Shown: piece after piece, positions 1-6,412 of the stretch
How the letters are laid out: each line of letters opens with the position of its first letter
Position numbering within the stretch: position 1 is the stretch's first letter
Source of the DNA: Bacillota bacterium
GTDB taxonomy: Bacteria > Bacillota > Clostridia > Lachnospirales > Anaerotignaceae
Assembly (NCBI GenBank): GCA_023413275.1
Contig: JAEZPX010000241.1
Location: 1-7,269, forward strand
Length of the DNA stretch: 7,269 nt
Direction of reading: 5' to 3'
Position numbers and translations under genes: made by a program
The notes under the pieces: generated by a model
Seen by the model: only the letters and a program-made list of their open reading frames with translations
Told to the model about the DNA's origin: nothing
The model's database searches: none

Positions 1-1588
1 ACTGACCTGCAAAATGTTCAATCAAAATACCAATGAAGCGCTCAATAGAACCAAAAGCAACACGGTGAATCATAACAGGTCGCTTTTTGCTGCCGTCTGC
101 TGCCATGTATTCCAAGTCGAAACGCTCAGGCATCTGCATATCTAGCTGGATTGTACCACACTGCCATGTTCTGCCGATGGAATCTTCTAAATGGAAGTCA
201 ATTTTAGGGCCATAGAAAGCACCATCGCCTTCATTTACGATATAAGAGATTCCATTTTCGTCCAAAGCACTTCTCAAGCCCTCTGTTGCCAACTCCCAAG
301 CTTCGTCGGAACCCATGCTGTTTTCAGGTCTTGTGGAAAGCTCAATATGATAATTAAAGCCAAACTGACGGTATACCCCATCAATCAAACGGATAACGCC
401 GCTGATTTCATCTTTAATCTGTTCTTCTGTCATGAAGATATGAGCATCATCCTGATTGAAGCAACGTACACGCATCAATCCGTGAAGAGCACCGGATTTT
501 TCATGTCTGTGAACCAAACCAATTTCTGCAACACGCATAGGCAATTCTCTGTAAGAATGCATATCCTGCTTATAAACCAACATACCACCGGGGCAGTTCA
601 TAGGCTTAATGCAATAATTCATTTCATCAATCATTGTGGTATACATATTGTCCTTGTAGTGATCCCAATGACCGCTGTTTTCCCACAAATGCTGATTCAT
701 AATAATAGGTGTTGAGACTTCAACATAACCTGCTTCTTTATGAATCTCTCTCCAATATTCCAATAAAGTATTTTTAATAATCATGCCTTTAGGCAGGAAG
801 AATGGGAAGCCAGGGCCTTCGTCCAACAGAGCGAACAGCTTAAGCTCCTTGCCCAGCTTTCTATGATCACGCTTTTTCGCTTCCTCCATCATTGTCAAAT
901 ATGCTTCCAATTCGGATGCCTTGGGGTAAGAAGTACCGTAAATACGAGAAAGCATTTTGTTTTTCTCGCTGCCTCTCCAATATGCTCCTGCTACGGAAGT
1001 TAATTTAATAGCTTTGATATATTTTGTGCTCATCAAATGAGGGCCTGCGCACAAATCTGTAAAATCTCCTTGCTTATAGAAAGAAATGATTGCATCTTCA
1101 GGTAAATCCTGAATCAACTCAACCTTATAAGGCTCATTTCTTTCTTCCATATATTGAATGGCTTCGCCACGGGGCAATTCAAAGCGTTCAATTGCCAAGT
1201 CAGCCTTTACAATTTTCTTCATTTCTGCTTCAATTTCTTCCAGTTCCTCAGGTGTAAATGCTTTTTCACGGTCAAAATCATAATAGAAACCTTCAGCAAT
1301 GGAAGGGCCAATCGCCAGTTTTGTATCAGGGTAAAGATTCTTTACAGCCTGAGCCAAAATATGAGAAGTAGTATGGCGGAATGCCATTTTTCCAGCCTCA
1401 TCTTCAAAAGTGCAGATGCTTACTTCAGCATCTTTGTCTACAACAAAACGTAAATCCTTTACTTCTCCATTAACAATACCTGCGCAAGCATTTCTTGCCA
1501 AGCCTTCGCTGATTGCCTTTGCAATATCCAACACAGATACTGCCTGTTCAAATTCTTTTACAACGCCATCTTTCAGTGTAATTTTCAT
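1..1588 (-). CDS. thrS: Threonyl-tRNA synthetase, 3' end outside window
   Basis: Charges tRNA-Thr with threonine in the cytoplasm. The frame is open from an ATG at 1588 to the left edge, giving 529 residues of the usual ~640. The order is an N-terminal TGS domain (about 1-62), the editing domain with its HxxxH (H72, H76) and C180/H184 zinc-site-like residues (CAGPH), then the class II catalytic core. In the core, C332 (MNCPGG), H383 (QDDAH) and H508 (MIHR) match the three zinc ligands that recognise threonine. R361 is the motif 2 arginine and R517 (GSIERF) the motif 3 arginine. The C-terminal anticodon-binding domain is missing only because the window ends. The start is supported by AAGGAG at 1598-1603, nine bases upstream. 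The gene follows a threonine T-box leader, so it should be induced when uncharged tRNA-Thr accumulates. No frameshift or lost key residue was seen. Identification is very secure. Confidence 0.98.
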   Translation of the reverse strand, partial: MKITLKDGVVKEFEQAVSVLDIAKAISEGLARNACAGIVNGEVKDLRFVVDKDAEVSICTFEDEAGKMAFRHTTSHILAQAVKNLYPDTKLAIGPSIAEGFYYDFDREKAFTPEELEEIEAEMKKIVKADLAIERFELPRGEAIQYMEERNEPYKVELIQDLPEDAIISFYKQGDFTDLCAGPHLMSTKYIKAIKLTSVAGAYWRGSEKNKMLSRIYGTSYPKASELEAYLTMMEEAKKRDHRKLGKELKLFALLDEGPGFPFFLPKGMIIKNTLLEYWREIHKEAGYVEVSTPIIMNQHLWENSGHWDHYKDNMYTTMIDEMNYCIKPMNCPGGMLVYKQDMHSYRELPMRVAEIGLVHRHEKSGALHGLMRVRCFNQDDAHIFMTEEQIKDEISGVIRLIDGVYRQFGFNYHIELSTRPENSMGSDEAWELATEGLRSALDENGISYIVNEGDGAFYGPKIDFHLEDSIGRTWQCGTIQLDMQMPERFDLEYMAADGSKKRPVMIHRVAFGSIERFIGILIEHFAGQ

Positions 1589-1642
1589 AATTTTCCTCTC
1601 CTTCTCGAAATAAACAAGATTTTTCGGAAAGCAGACTGCAAT

Positions 1643-1685
1643 AAAAAAGCTCCCGTCCACTTTCCTTTCGGAAAGGGACGAGAGC
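1643..1685 (-). terminator. T-box regulated intrinsic terminator
   Basis: GCTCTCGTCC pairs with GGACGGGAGC, extended by CTTTCC/GGAAAG around a GAAA tetraloop region, and is followed by six T residues (1643-1648). The 5' strand overlaps the segment needed for the T-box antiterminator, which gives the expected mutually exclusive switch. Located about 55 bp before the thrS start. Confidence 0.92.
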
Positions 1686-1905
1686 ATAAAACTCCCGCGG
1701 TTCCACCCTTTTTGTTAAAAAACCACTCATTTATAACTGTAACGTAGTCAACGGGCTTTATTAGAGCCACTCCGAGGTGGTTTTCGTACTCTTTCTTAAC
1801 GTAGGACATTTCCACCCACAATTATAAAATAATCTGATGTCCCTCTCTGGCCGTTTTGAAAGGACTACTGTCCTCATCAACGCTTTCTGTTCTTCAATTG
1901 AAACA
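1643..1905 (-). promoter_or_regulatory. T-box riboswitch leader of thrS (threonine specific)
   Basis: Untranslated leader that senses the charging state of tRNA-Thr. Read on the minus strand, it has the Stem I hallmarks: GATGAGGA near the 5' side (about 1871-1880), an AGAGAG bulge and a GGTGGAA apical segment enclosed by GGACAT/ATGTCC, and pairing of CTTTC with GAAAG. The likely specifier codon is ACC (Thr) at 1779-1781, followed by the expected purine A at 1778. A small GGCT/AGCC hairpin after Stem I looks like Stem III. The canonical T-box AGGGTGGAACCGCGGG lies at 1694-1709, with the tRNA-acceptor-pairing TGGA bulge at 1702-1705. AAAGGG at 1706-1711 can pair with CCCTTT at 1672-1677, forming an antiterminator that excludes the terminator. 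The ACC specifier and the downstream thrS agree. The exact 5' end is inferred from the promoter. Confidence 0.95.
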
Positions 1906-1911
1906 CTTCTG

Positions 1912-1939
1912 ATTATAGCACTAAAAACTAACTTGTCAA
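1912..1939 (-). promoter_or_regulatory. Sigma-A-type promoter of the thrS leader
   Basis: On the minus strand a TTGACA box (1934-1939) is followed after 16 bases by a perfect TATAAT (1912-1917). Transcription should begin near 1905, just before T-box Stem I. Both hexamers match consensus, so this is the strongest promoter in the window. Confidence 0.88.
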
Positions 1940-1940
1940 C

Positions 1941-2109
1941 ACTTTTGCTAAAAAATAAAGCCACGAAAATCAATTATTAACAACTCATTGATATAGATTT
2001 ACCTTTTCAAGTTGCAGATATATCTGTTTGATTCTAAGGGTCAGATGAGCATTTCATCTTTACAAATCACCCCAGGACGCCCGCAATGATTCCAATTTTT
2101 GTTTGGTTT
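1941..2109. other. Intergenic region between the CorA-type gene and the thrS promoter
   Basis: 169 bp with no supported gene. It contains a short GATGA/TCATC hairpin (around 2046-2060) and the 12-bp palindrome CAGATATATCTG (2015-2026). Neither is followed by a T-run on the minus strand, so no intrinsic terminator for the upstream CorA-type gene is evident. Confidence 0.6.
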
Positions 2110-3030
2110 TCAAAACCATTTATTTTTCTTAAAAAAATAAATTCCTCCAATTATAAATAGTACAGAAAGGACGATTACCGTAGCATATCCGTACTTCCAG
2201 TCATACTCCGGCATAGTAAAATTCATGCCATACCAGCCTACAATTAGAGTCAACGGCAAGAAGATGGTTGTGACCACAGTAAAAACCTTCATGGTAGAGT
2301 TTAAACTAATATCCACCTCTGCCTCATAAGATTCCCTCACTTGGGTAACGGAATCTCGTAAATTTAAAACACTTTGAAACCTTCTTTCCGTCCTCCGATT
2401 CAACATCTTGAAGGAACGCAAAGTTTTGCCATCAAAAATACCGTTTTCATTCTCTCCTAGTATATCCAAAACATTTAAATATTGTTCATAATATCTTTTT
2501 AGAAACATCAGCCTTTTTCTAAGGCTGATAATATCAGCTACACAATTGTGCTTTTGCGAGGTGATTAATGCTTGTTCCAAATCCATAATCTCTTTTTCCA
2601 AAGAATCAAAGACTTGGTAGTCCTCTCTGGTTTGCGCCTCGAAAAATAAATAAATAATACGGTTCAAGGAAATTTTTTCACCCAAACTTTTTGCACTTTC
2701 TTCCAATAGCTCCATTACCCGCTCTTTTTGAGAGGTAAAGAAAAAAGCTCGTCCTTTTTCCAGATAAATGATTACACTACCAAAACTAATCATTACCTTT
2801 TTAAAATCAGGCATTTCAAGGCTGATACAATCAAAATTTTCAAAAGAGTCATATTTTGCATAGCCGAAGCGCCGGGCTTCTTCTAAAATTTTCATGGAAA
2901 TACCCCAAGTATTTGCCCTTCCTTCCATTTCTTCATATGTGGATATGGACAAAAAATCTGTATTTTTTCCTTGATTTTTTTCTAAGAACGGGCAGATTTT
3001 ATAATTCCCCTCTTCTATTGTTAAAAACAC
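2110..3030 (-). CDS. CorA-family divalent cation (Mg2+/Co2+) transporter
   Basis: Predicted membrane channel importing Mg2+ or related divalent cations, 306 residues with the start chosen here. It has a large cytoplasmic N-terminal domain, a long charged helical stretch (roughly 130-245), then two C-terminal transmembrane segments (about 248-267 and 282-300) and a basic FKKNK tail inside. The family signature GMN (268-270) closes the first membrane helix and is followed by MPEYDW and YGY, the usual periplasmic loop pattern. I chose GTG at 3028-3030 because AAAGGG (3040-3045) sits nine bases upstream. The frame could also open at TTG 3046-3048, adding six residues, but no ribosome binding site precedes that codon. 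The gene lies 44 bp after the YbjQ-family gene with no terminator between, suggesting co-transcription. The family call is firm; the transported ion is inferred from the family. Confidence 0.93.
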   Translation of the reverse strand: MFLTIEEGNYKICPFLEKNQGKNTDFLSISTYEEMEGRANTWGISMKILEEARRFGYAKYDSFENFDCISLEMPDFKKVMISFGSVIIYLEKGRAFFFTSQKERVMELLEESAKSLGEKISLNRIIYLFFEAQTREDYQVFDSLEKEIMDLEQALITSQKHNCVADIISLRKRLMFLKRYYEQYLNVLDILGENENGIFDGKTLRSFKMLNRRTERRFQSVLNLRDSVTQVRESYEAEVDISLNSTMKVFTVVTTIFLPLTLIVGWYGMNFTMPEYDWKYGYATVIVLSVLFIIGGIYFFKKNKWF

Positions 3031-3074
3031 AGCAAACCGCCCTTTCAATCATATTAAGTTGAATATCCAATTAT

Positions 3075-3386
3075 TTATTTAAATTTTACAGCCGTTCCAT
3101 ATGCCATAACTTCTGCGGCCCCTGCTGTAACGGCACTGGTGGTGAAACGAACATTTATCACTGCATCAGCGCCCATTTTTTCTGCCATTTGAATCATACG
3201 TTCCGTAGCAATATTTCTTGCATCTATCATCATTTCCGTATAACCGGCAAGTTCTCCACCGACAATGCTTTTTAATCCTGCACCAATGTCCTTACCAATA
3301 TGCTTCGACTGAATGGTAGCACCTTGTACTAATCCCAGCATATCAAATTCCTTACCGGTAATATAGTCTGTATTCACCAAAATCAT
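3075..3386 (-). CDS. YbjQ/UPF0145 family protein
   Basis: A 103-residue cytoplasmic protein of the YbjQ (UPF0145, DUF74) family, whose biochemical role is not established; some databases label it a putative heavy-metal-binding domain. Visible family marks are the N-terminal beta strand leading to GKEFDMLGLVQG, a glycine-rich GAGLKSIVGGELAGY segment (35-49), the helix with AR and A-M-x-x-A spacing, GADAVINVRF (72-81) and the C-terminal AYGTAV. Length matches the family. The frame is open upstream to GTG at 3404, but AGGGGG (3393-3398) lies six bases before ATG 3384-3386 and falls inside that extension, so the ATG is the start. Proteins of this family form small oligomeric rings, by family knowledge. 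Its partner downstream is the CorA-type transporter, which makes a metal-related role conceivable but unproven. Confidence 0.92.
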   Translation of the reverse strand: MILVNTDYITGKEFDMLGLVQGATIQSKHIGKDIGAGLKSIVGGELAGYTEMMIDARNIATERMIQMAEKMGADAVINVRFTTSAVTAGAAEVMAYGTAVKFK

Positions 3387-3494
3387 AGTTATCCCCCTTT
3401 TCACTTTTAAAATATACTAAAACAGACAATCATATTTATCATGCCCTCTTTTAAATTAGTATACACTGCAAGCACTCAAATAAAAGATATACAT

Positions 3495-3500
3495 ATTATA
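3495..3500 (-). promoter_or_regulatory. Possible -10 box upstream of the YbjQ-family gene
   Basis: A perfect TATAAT on the minus strand, about 110 bp before the gene start and just after the terminator of the ABC importer, where a promoter is expected. No recognisable TTGACA-like box lies 15-18 bases upstream. A second candidate, TATACT at 3458-3463, also lacks a good -35 box. Confidence 0.35.
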
Positions 3501-3543
3501 CCATATTTTAATGAATCCTAGGTTAAAAATATTATTTCCTTAG

Positions 3544-3589
3544 AAAAAACCCCTGTACTTTGCAAAATCTATGCAACGAACAGGGTTGT
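3544..3589 (-). terminator. Intrinsic terminator of the amino-acid ABC importer operon
   Basis: Read on the minus strand, AACCCTGT pairs with ACAGGGGTT, with an inner TTGCA/TGCAA helix around a short A/T loop. A run of six T residues follows (3544-3549). It begins about 20 bp after the ATPase stop codon and closes the operon. Confidence 0.85.
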
Positions 3590-3607
3590 TATTTAATAAA
3601 TTAGAAC

Positions 3608-4354
3608 TTATAGTACCTTCGCAAGAAAAGCCTGTAAACGCTCACTTTTGGGATTTTCAAAAATCTCTTCGGGTGAGCCTTCTTCTACCTGTTTTCCGTC
3701 AGCCATGAACATCACCCTTGTGCCAACTTCCTTTGCAAAGCCCATTTCGTGGGTTACAACCACCATGGTCATATTATCCTTGGCCAGTTGTTTCATAACC
3801 TCCAAAACTTCGCCTACCATTTCAGGATCCAAGGCTGAAGTTGGTTCATCAAAAAGCATAACTTCAGGTTGCATGCAAAGTGCTCGTACTATGGCAATAC
3901 GTTGTTTTTGTCCGCCGGAAAGCTGAGAGGGGTAAGCATTGGCACGGTCCTCCAGCCCAACTCTTTTCAAAAGCTCCATAGCAATGGCCGTAGCTTCAGT
4001 CTCGCTTTTTCTTTGAAGCTTCATCGGTGCAATAATCATATTTTTTAATATCGTCATATGAGGAAACAAATTAAAATGCTGAAAAACCATACCCATACGC
4101 TGACGATGAGTGTTAATGTTTGTCTTCGAATCTGTAATATCCACATCTTCAAAATAAATACTTCCCCCTGTGGGGACTTCCAATAGATTTAGGCAACGCA
4201 AAAAGGTGGATTTTCCCGAACCGGAAGGTCCGATTACAACGACGACCTCCCCTTTTTTTATCTCGGTGTTAATGCCGTCCAAAGCTTTGATTGCTCCGCC
4301 GTTATAATATTTCTGAACATTTTCAACTTTAATTAAGGTCGTATCAGCGTTCAC
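3608..4354 (-). CDS. Polar amino-acid ABC transporter, ATP-binding protein (GlnQ/HisP type)
   Basis: ATPase subunit of 248 residues that powers amino-acid import on the cytoplasmic face of the membrane. All nucleotide-binding motifs are present: Walker A GPSGSGKST (42-50), Q-loop Q92 in MVFQHFNLFPH, signature LSGGQ (145-149), Walker B VMLFDE (165-170) and H-loop H202 in VVVTHEMGFA. The family-typical THEMGFA and VEEGSPEEIF segments favour the polar amino-acid class over other importers. The start is GTG at 4352-4354, supported by AGGAGG at 4365-4370 ten bases upstream. The gene overlaps the 3' end of the permease gene by 11 bp, a sign of translational coupling. It ends just before an intrinsic terminator. 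The specific amino acid cannot be read from this subunit. Confidence 0.97.
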   Translation of the reverse strand: MNADTTLIKVENVQKYYNGGAIKALDGINTEIKKGEVVVVIGPSGSGKSTFLRCLNLLEVPTGGSIYFEDVDITDSKTNINTHRQRMGMVFQHFNLFPHMTILKNMIIAPMKLQRKSETEATAIAMELLKRVGLEDRANAYPSQLSGGQKQRIAIVRALCMQPEVMLFDEPTSALDPEMVGEVLEVMKQLAKDNMTMVVVTHEMGFAKEVGTRVMFMADGKQVEEGSPEEIFENPKSERLQAFLAKVL

Positions 4355-5072
4355 TGTTTCTCAGCCTCCTTTCAAGCTTGCCTACCAGCCACGTAAAGAA
4401 CATGACCATAACCAAATAAATCAGGGCAATGCCAATCAAAGGCATCATAGGAGAAAAAGTTCTGCTTCTGATAATATCCCCTGCCTTGGTAACATCTTGT
4501 AATGCAACATATCCGGCAACTGAGGTCTCTTTTAATAATACAATAAATTCATTTGCCAAAGCAGGCAATACATTTTTAAATGCTTGAGGAACAATAATAA
4601 ATTGCATGGTTTGAAAGTAATTAAATCCCAAGCTGCGTCCTGCTTCAAATTGTCCCGAATCAACAGACATAATGCCACTACGCACAATTTCAGCCACATA
4701 TGCACCGGAGTTAATACCAAACGCCAATACAGCTACCAATATCTTATTATTAGAAGAGGCGAAAATTATATAATACATAATCATTAACTGCACAACAACA
4801 GGTGTGCCACGTATAACTGTCAGATATATCTGACTTAAGCCATTTAGCACATTTAAAATAAACTTCCCAAAGCCAGGGCGCATTTCCTTTTTGTTTTTAT
4901 CATATGTGGAACGTATAATTGCAATAAGTACACCAATCACAATACCCAGAATTACGGCAAAAAAAGTTACCTTCAGTGTTACGCCCAAACCATCGGTAAT
5001 ATAACGCCAACGGTCTTCGGTAATGAAATTCAATTCAAATTGGGCTTGCATTTTTTCCAGCCAATCAGCCAT
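4344..5072 (-). CDS. Polar amino-acid ABC transporter, permease (HisM/GlnP type)
   Basis: Integral membrane subunit of 242 residues forming the translocation path, probably as a homodimer because only one permease gene is present. Hydrophobic segments lie at about 32-53, 90-105, 110-130 and 211-231, with a further one around 172-182. RGTPVVVQL (88-96) is the conserved start of the binding-protein-dependent transport domain in this class. EAGRSLG (143-149) with downstream VPQAFKNVLPALANEF is the EAA loop that docks onto the ATPase. The first 25 or so residues form a polar N-terminal extension. ATG at 5070-5072 is preceded by AGGAGG at 5079-5084 with six bases between. The gene overlaps the ATPase gene downstream. 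It is separated from the binding-protein gene by a 255-bp palindromic spacer. Confidence 0.96.
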   Translation of the reverse strand: MADWLEKMQAQFELNFITEDRWRYITDGLGVTLKVTFFAVILGIVIGVLIAIIRSTYDKNKKEMRPGFGKFILNVLNGLSQIYLTVIRGTPVVVQLMIMYYIIFASSNNKILVAVLAFGINSGAYVAEIVRSGIMSVDSGQFEAGRSLGFNYFQTMQFIIVPQAFKNVLPALANEFIVLLKETSVAGYVALQDVTKAGDIIRSRTFSPMMPLIGIALIYLVMVMFFTWLVGKLERRLRNSER

Positions 5073-5103
5073 AGAAACCCTCCTTCTCTTTAGAAACCAA
5101 AAT

Positions 5104-5309
5104 AGGGACGAAATTCGCCCCTGTGAAAGTCAACAAAGTCATTATTCTTTGAAAAAAGCTCAAATTTTTTAAGCTTTTTTCAAAGAAGCAGAAGAAGGAC
5201 GGAAAATCACTTTGAAAAAACCAACCATTATCCAAAGCATTCTATTTTAAAGTCCTTCCACTGCTTAAAAATGACTTTGCATGCATTCTGACAGGGGCAA
5301 CTCGTCCCC
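5104..5309. repeat. Long imperfect palindrome between binding-protein and permease genes
   Basis: The whole spacer folds back on itself. The outer arms are 5105-5143 and 5270-5308, sharing GGGACGA, GCCCCTGT and AAAGTCATT in inverted order. The next helix pairs GCAGAAGAAGGAC (5188-5200) with GTCCTTCCACTGC (5252-5264). Inside that, AAAAT (5203-5207) pairs with ATTTT (5244-5248) and CTTTG (5210-5214) with CAAAG (5233-5237). An independent hairpin (5145-5187) sits on one arm only. In the operon transcript this would be a long branched stem after the binding-protein stop codon. It could be a transcript-stabilising or attenuating structure, or a MITE-like insertion. I saw no obvious target-site duplication, and no second copy in the window. 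Confidence 0.8.
5145..5187. repeat. Perfect 16-bp inverted repeat hairpin
   Basis: TTCTTTGAAAAAAGCT (5145-5160) is the exact reverse complement of 5172-5187, with an 11-base A/T-rich loop. It has T-runs within the arms but is GC-poor, so it is at best a weak bidirectional terminator. It interrupts one arm of the larger palindrome, and the flanking helices resume on either side. Confidence 0.85.
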
Positions 5310-5328
5310 AATCCAAGCGTAACAAAAA

Positions 5329-6138
5329 TTATTCAGCCTTGATATATTTATCAATAATATTCTGTACTGTACCGTCAGCAACAAGTTCTTTCAGCGCGCC
5401 ATTTACTTTTTCAGTCAATTCGCTATCCTTTGCGAAGCAGATTGCATAATCCTCTACAGCATATTATGTATCAAGAATTTTCAAACCTTGATTTGCTTCA
5501 ACAAATGCTTTTGCAGGCTCTTTATCAATAATTACACAGTCAATTTTACCTGTAGCCAAAGACTGCACCGCATCTGCGCCCTTATTATAACGCTCGATAG
5601 TGCCAAGACCTTTACCTTCAATATCATCTGAAGCATAAATATCACCGGTTGTACCTGTTTGAACACCAACGGAATGTTTTGCCCCTTCTTTCAACAAATC
5701 GTCTACAGATGTAATTGCAGAATCTTCTTTTACAATTACAACCTGAATGCCTGTTGCATATGAATCGGAGAAATCTACACTCTCAAGACGATCAGGTGTT
5801 ACTGTCATACCAGCCATACCAAAGCTTGCTTTGCCGCTTGTAACAGCAGGAATAATGGAATCAAACGCCATATCATCAATCTGGAAATTATATCCCAGCT
5901 TCTCAGCAATTGCGGCACCGATTTCTGCATCAATACCAACAATGCTCTGACCTTCGTGATATTCATATGGAGGGAACTCCGCATTGGTAGCCATAATTAA
6001 GGTTTCCTTCTCTCCATTGGCAGCATCATTATCTCCTGCTGGTTGCTCCGCACCTTTAGACCCACCGCAACCAACCAAAGCAGCTGTCATTGCACACACC
6101 ATTGTTGTTGCTAAAATACCTTTCAAAAACTTTTTCAT
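5329..6138 (-). pseudogene. Polar amino-acid ABC transporter substrate-binding lipoprotein, interrupted by a nonsense codon
   Basis: Extracytoplasmic receptor that would deliver an amino acid to the adjacent permease. The signal peptide ends in lipobox LVGC, with lipidated Cys24. Type 2 periplasmic-binding-fold marks follow: ATNAEFPPYEY (50-60), GMTVTPDR with ligand-carboxylate Arg117, VDFSDSY (121-127), VGVQTGTTGD (157-166) and VIIDKEPA with Asp205. The frame reads intact from ATG 6136-6138 (AGGAGG at 6148-6153) to TAA at 5464-5466, codon 225. Beyond it the same frame continues for 44 sense codons, including EDYAICF, ALKELVADGTV and IIDKYIKAE, a normal family C-terminus, to TAA 5329-5331. 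Without the stop the protein would have 269 residues, a usual length. The 224-residue product (5464-6138) would lack the last helices, which return to lobe 1, and is probably non-functional. A base error is also possible. Confidence 0.9.
5464..5466 (-). other. In-frame premature TAA in the binding-protein gene
   Basis: Context on the minus strand is GAT ACA TAA TAT GCT. Homologues commonly read D-T-E-Y-A-V at this point, so a single GAA to TAA change is the simplest origin (inference from family knowledge). No in-frame ATG restart or frameshift signal lies just downstream. Confidence 0.88.
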
Positions 6139-6198
6139 AATACCCTTCCTCCTGTTTTTCTCTATTCATACATCAAAATATTCATTTTTACTTATGAA

Positions 6199-6227
6199 AT
6201 TATACTCTAAAATTGCATAAAATACAA
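6199..6227 (-). promoter_or_regulatory. Promoter of the amino-acid ABC importer operon
   Basis: On the minus strand a perfect TATAAT (6199-6204) stands 17 bases after TTGTAT (6222-6227), a weak -35 match. It lies about 60 bp before the binding-protein start, and no other promoter-like pair is visible nearby. A modest CodY-box-like sequence at 6252-6266 lies upstream of it. Confidence 0.7.
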
Positions 6228-6412
6228 TGATATTTTTTCACTATAAATTTCATTTTTCAAAAAATATTTTGTGCAAGTTGCTTCGTTATGTCTTCCAAAC
6301 CTCTCGAACAAAGTGGTATATAGACCTTTAAATTACATATGTTTCTAATGTTCTAGTAACTTGAATGTATTTTTAATTGCATAAACATTGCATATTCATG
6401 AATTGAGTGATT
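6228..6412. other. AT-rich intergenic region upstream of the importer promoter
   Basis: No gene was seen. It holds a direct repeat of ATTGCAT (around 6376-6394) and a TTCATGAA palindrome, but no GC-rich hairpin with T-run after the CLC gene stop, so the end of that transcript is not defined by an obvious intrinsic terminator. Confidence 0.55.

Noticed and set aside
191..715. A 174-codon plus-strand open frame
   Set aside because: It lies wholly inside the antisense of thrS, whose minus-strand frame is intact with all catalytic residues.
1548..1973. Three short minus-strand open frames across the region upstream of thrS
   Set aside because: They overlap the T-box leader, its terminator and the thrS promoter, and encode low-complexity peptides with no family likeness.
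2015..2026. 12-bp palindrome CAGATATATCTG, also present inside the permease gene at 4821-4832
   Set aside because: One shared 12-mer pair is expected by chance in a window of this size, and one copy is in ordinary coding sequence.
2999..3052. Possible short leader peptide from ATG 3050-3052 overlapping the CorA-type start
   Set aside because: It has 17 codons with no ribosome binding site and no recognisable attenuator; a chance frame is more likely.
5464..5466. Programmed recoding (readthrough or selenocysteine) at the premature stop
   Set aside because: The codon is TAA, not TGA, and I see no dedicated recoding signal; a mutation or base error is simpler.
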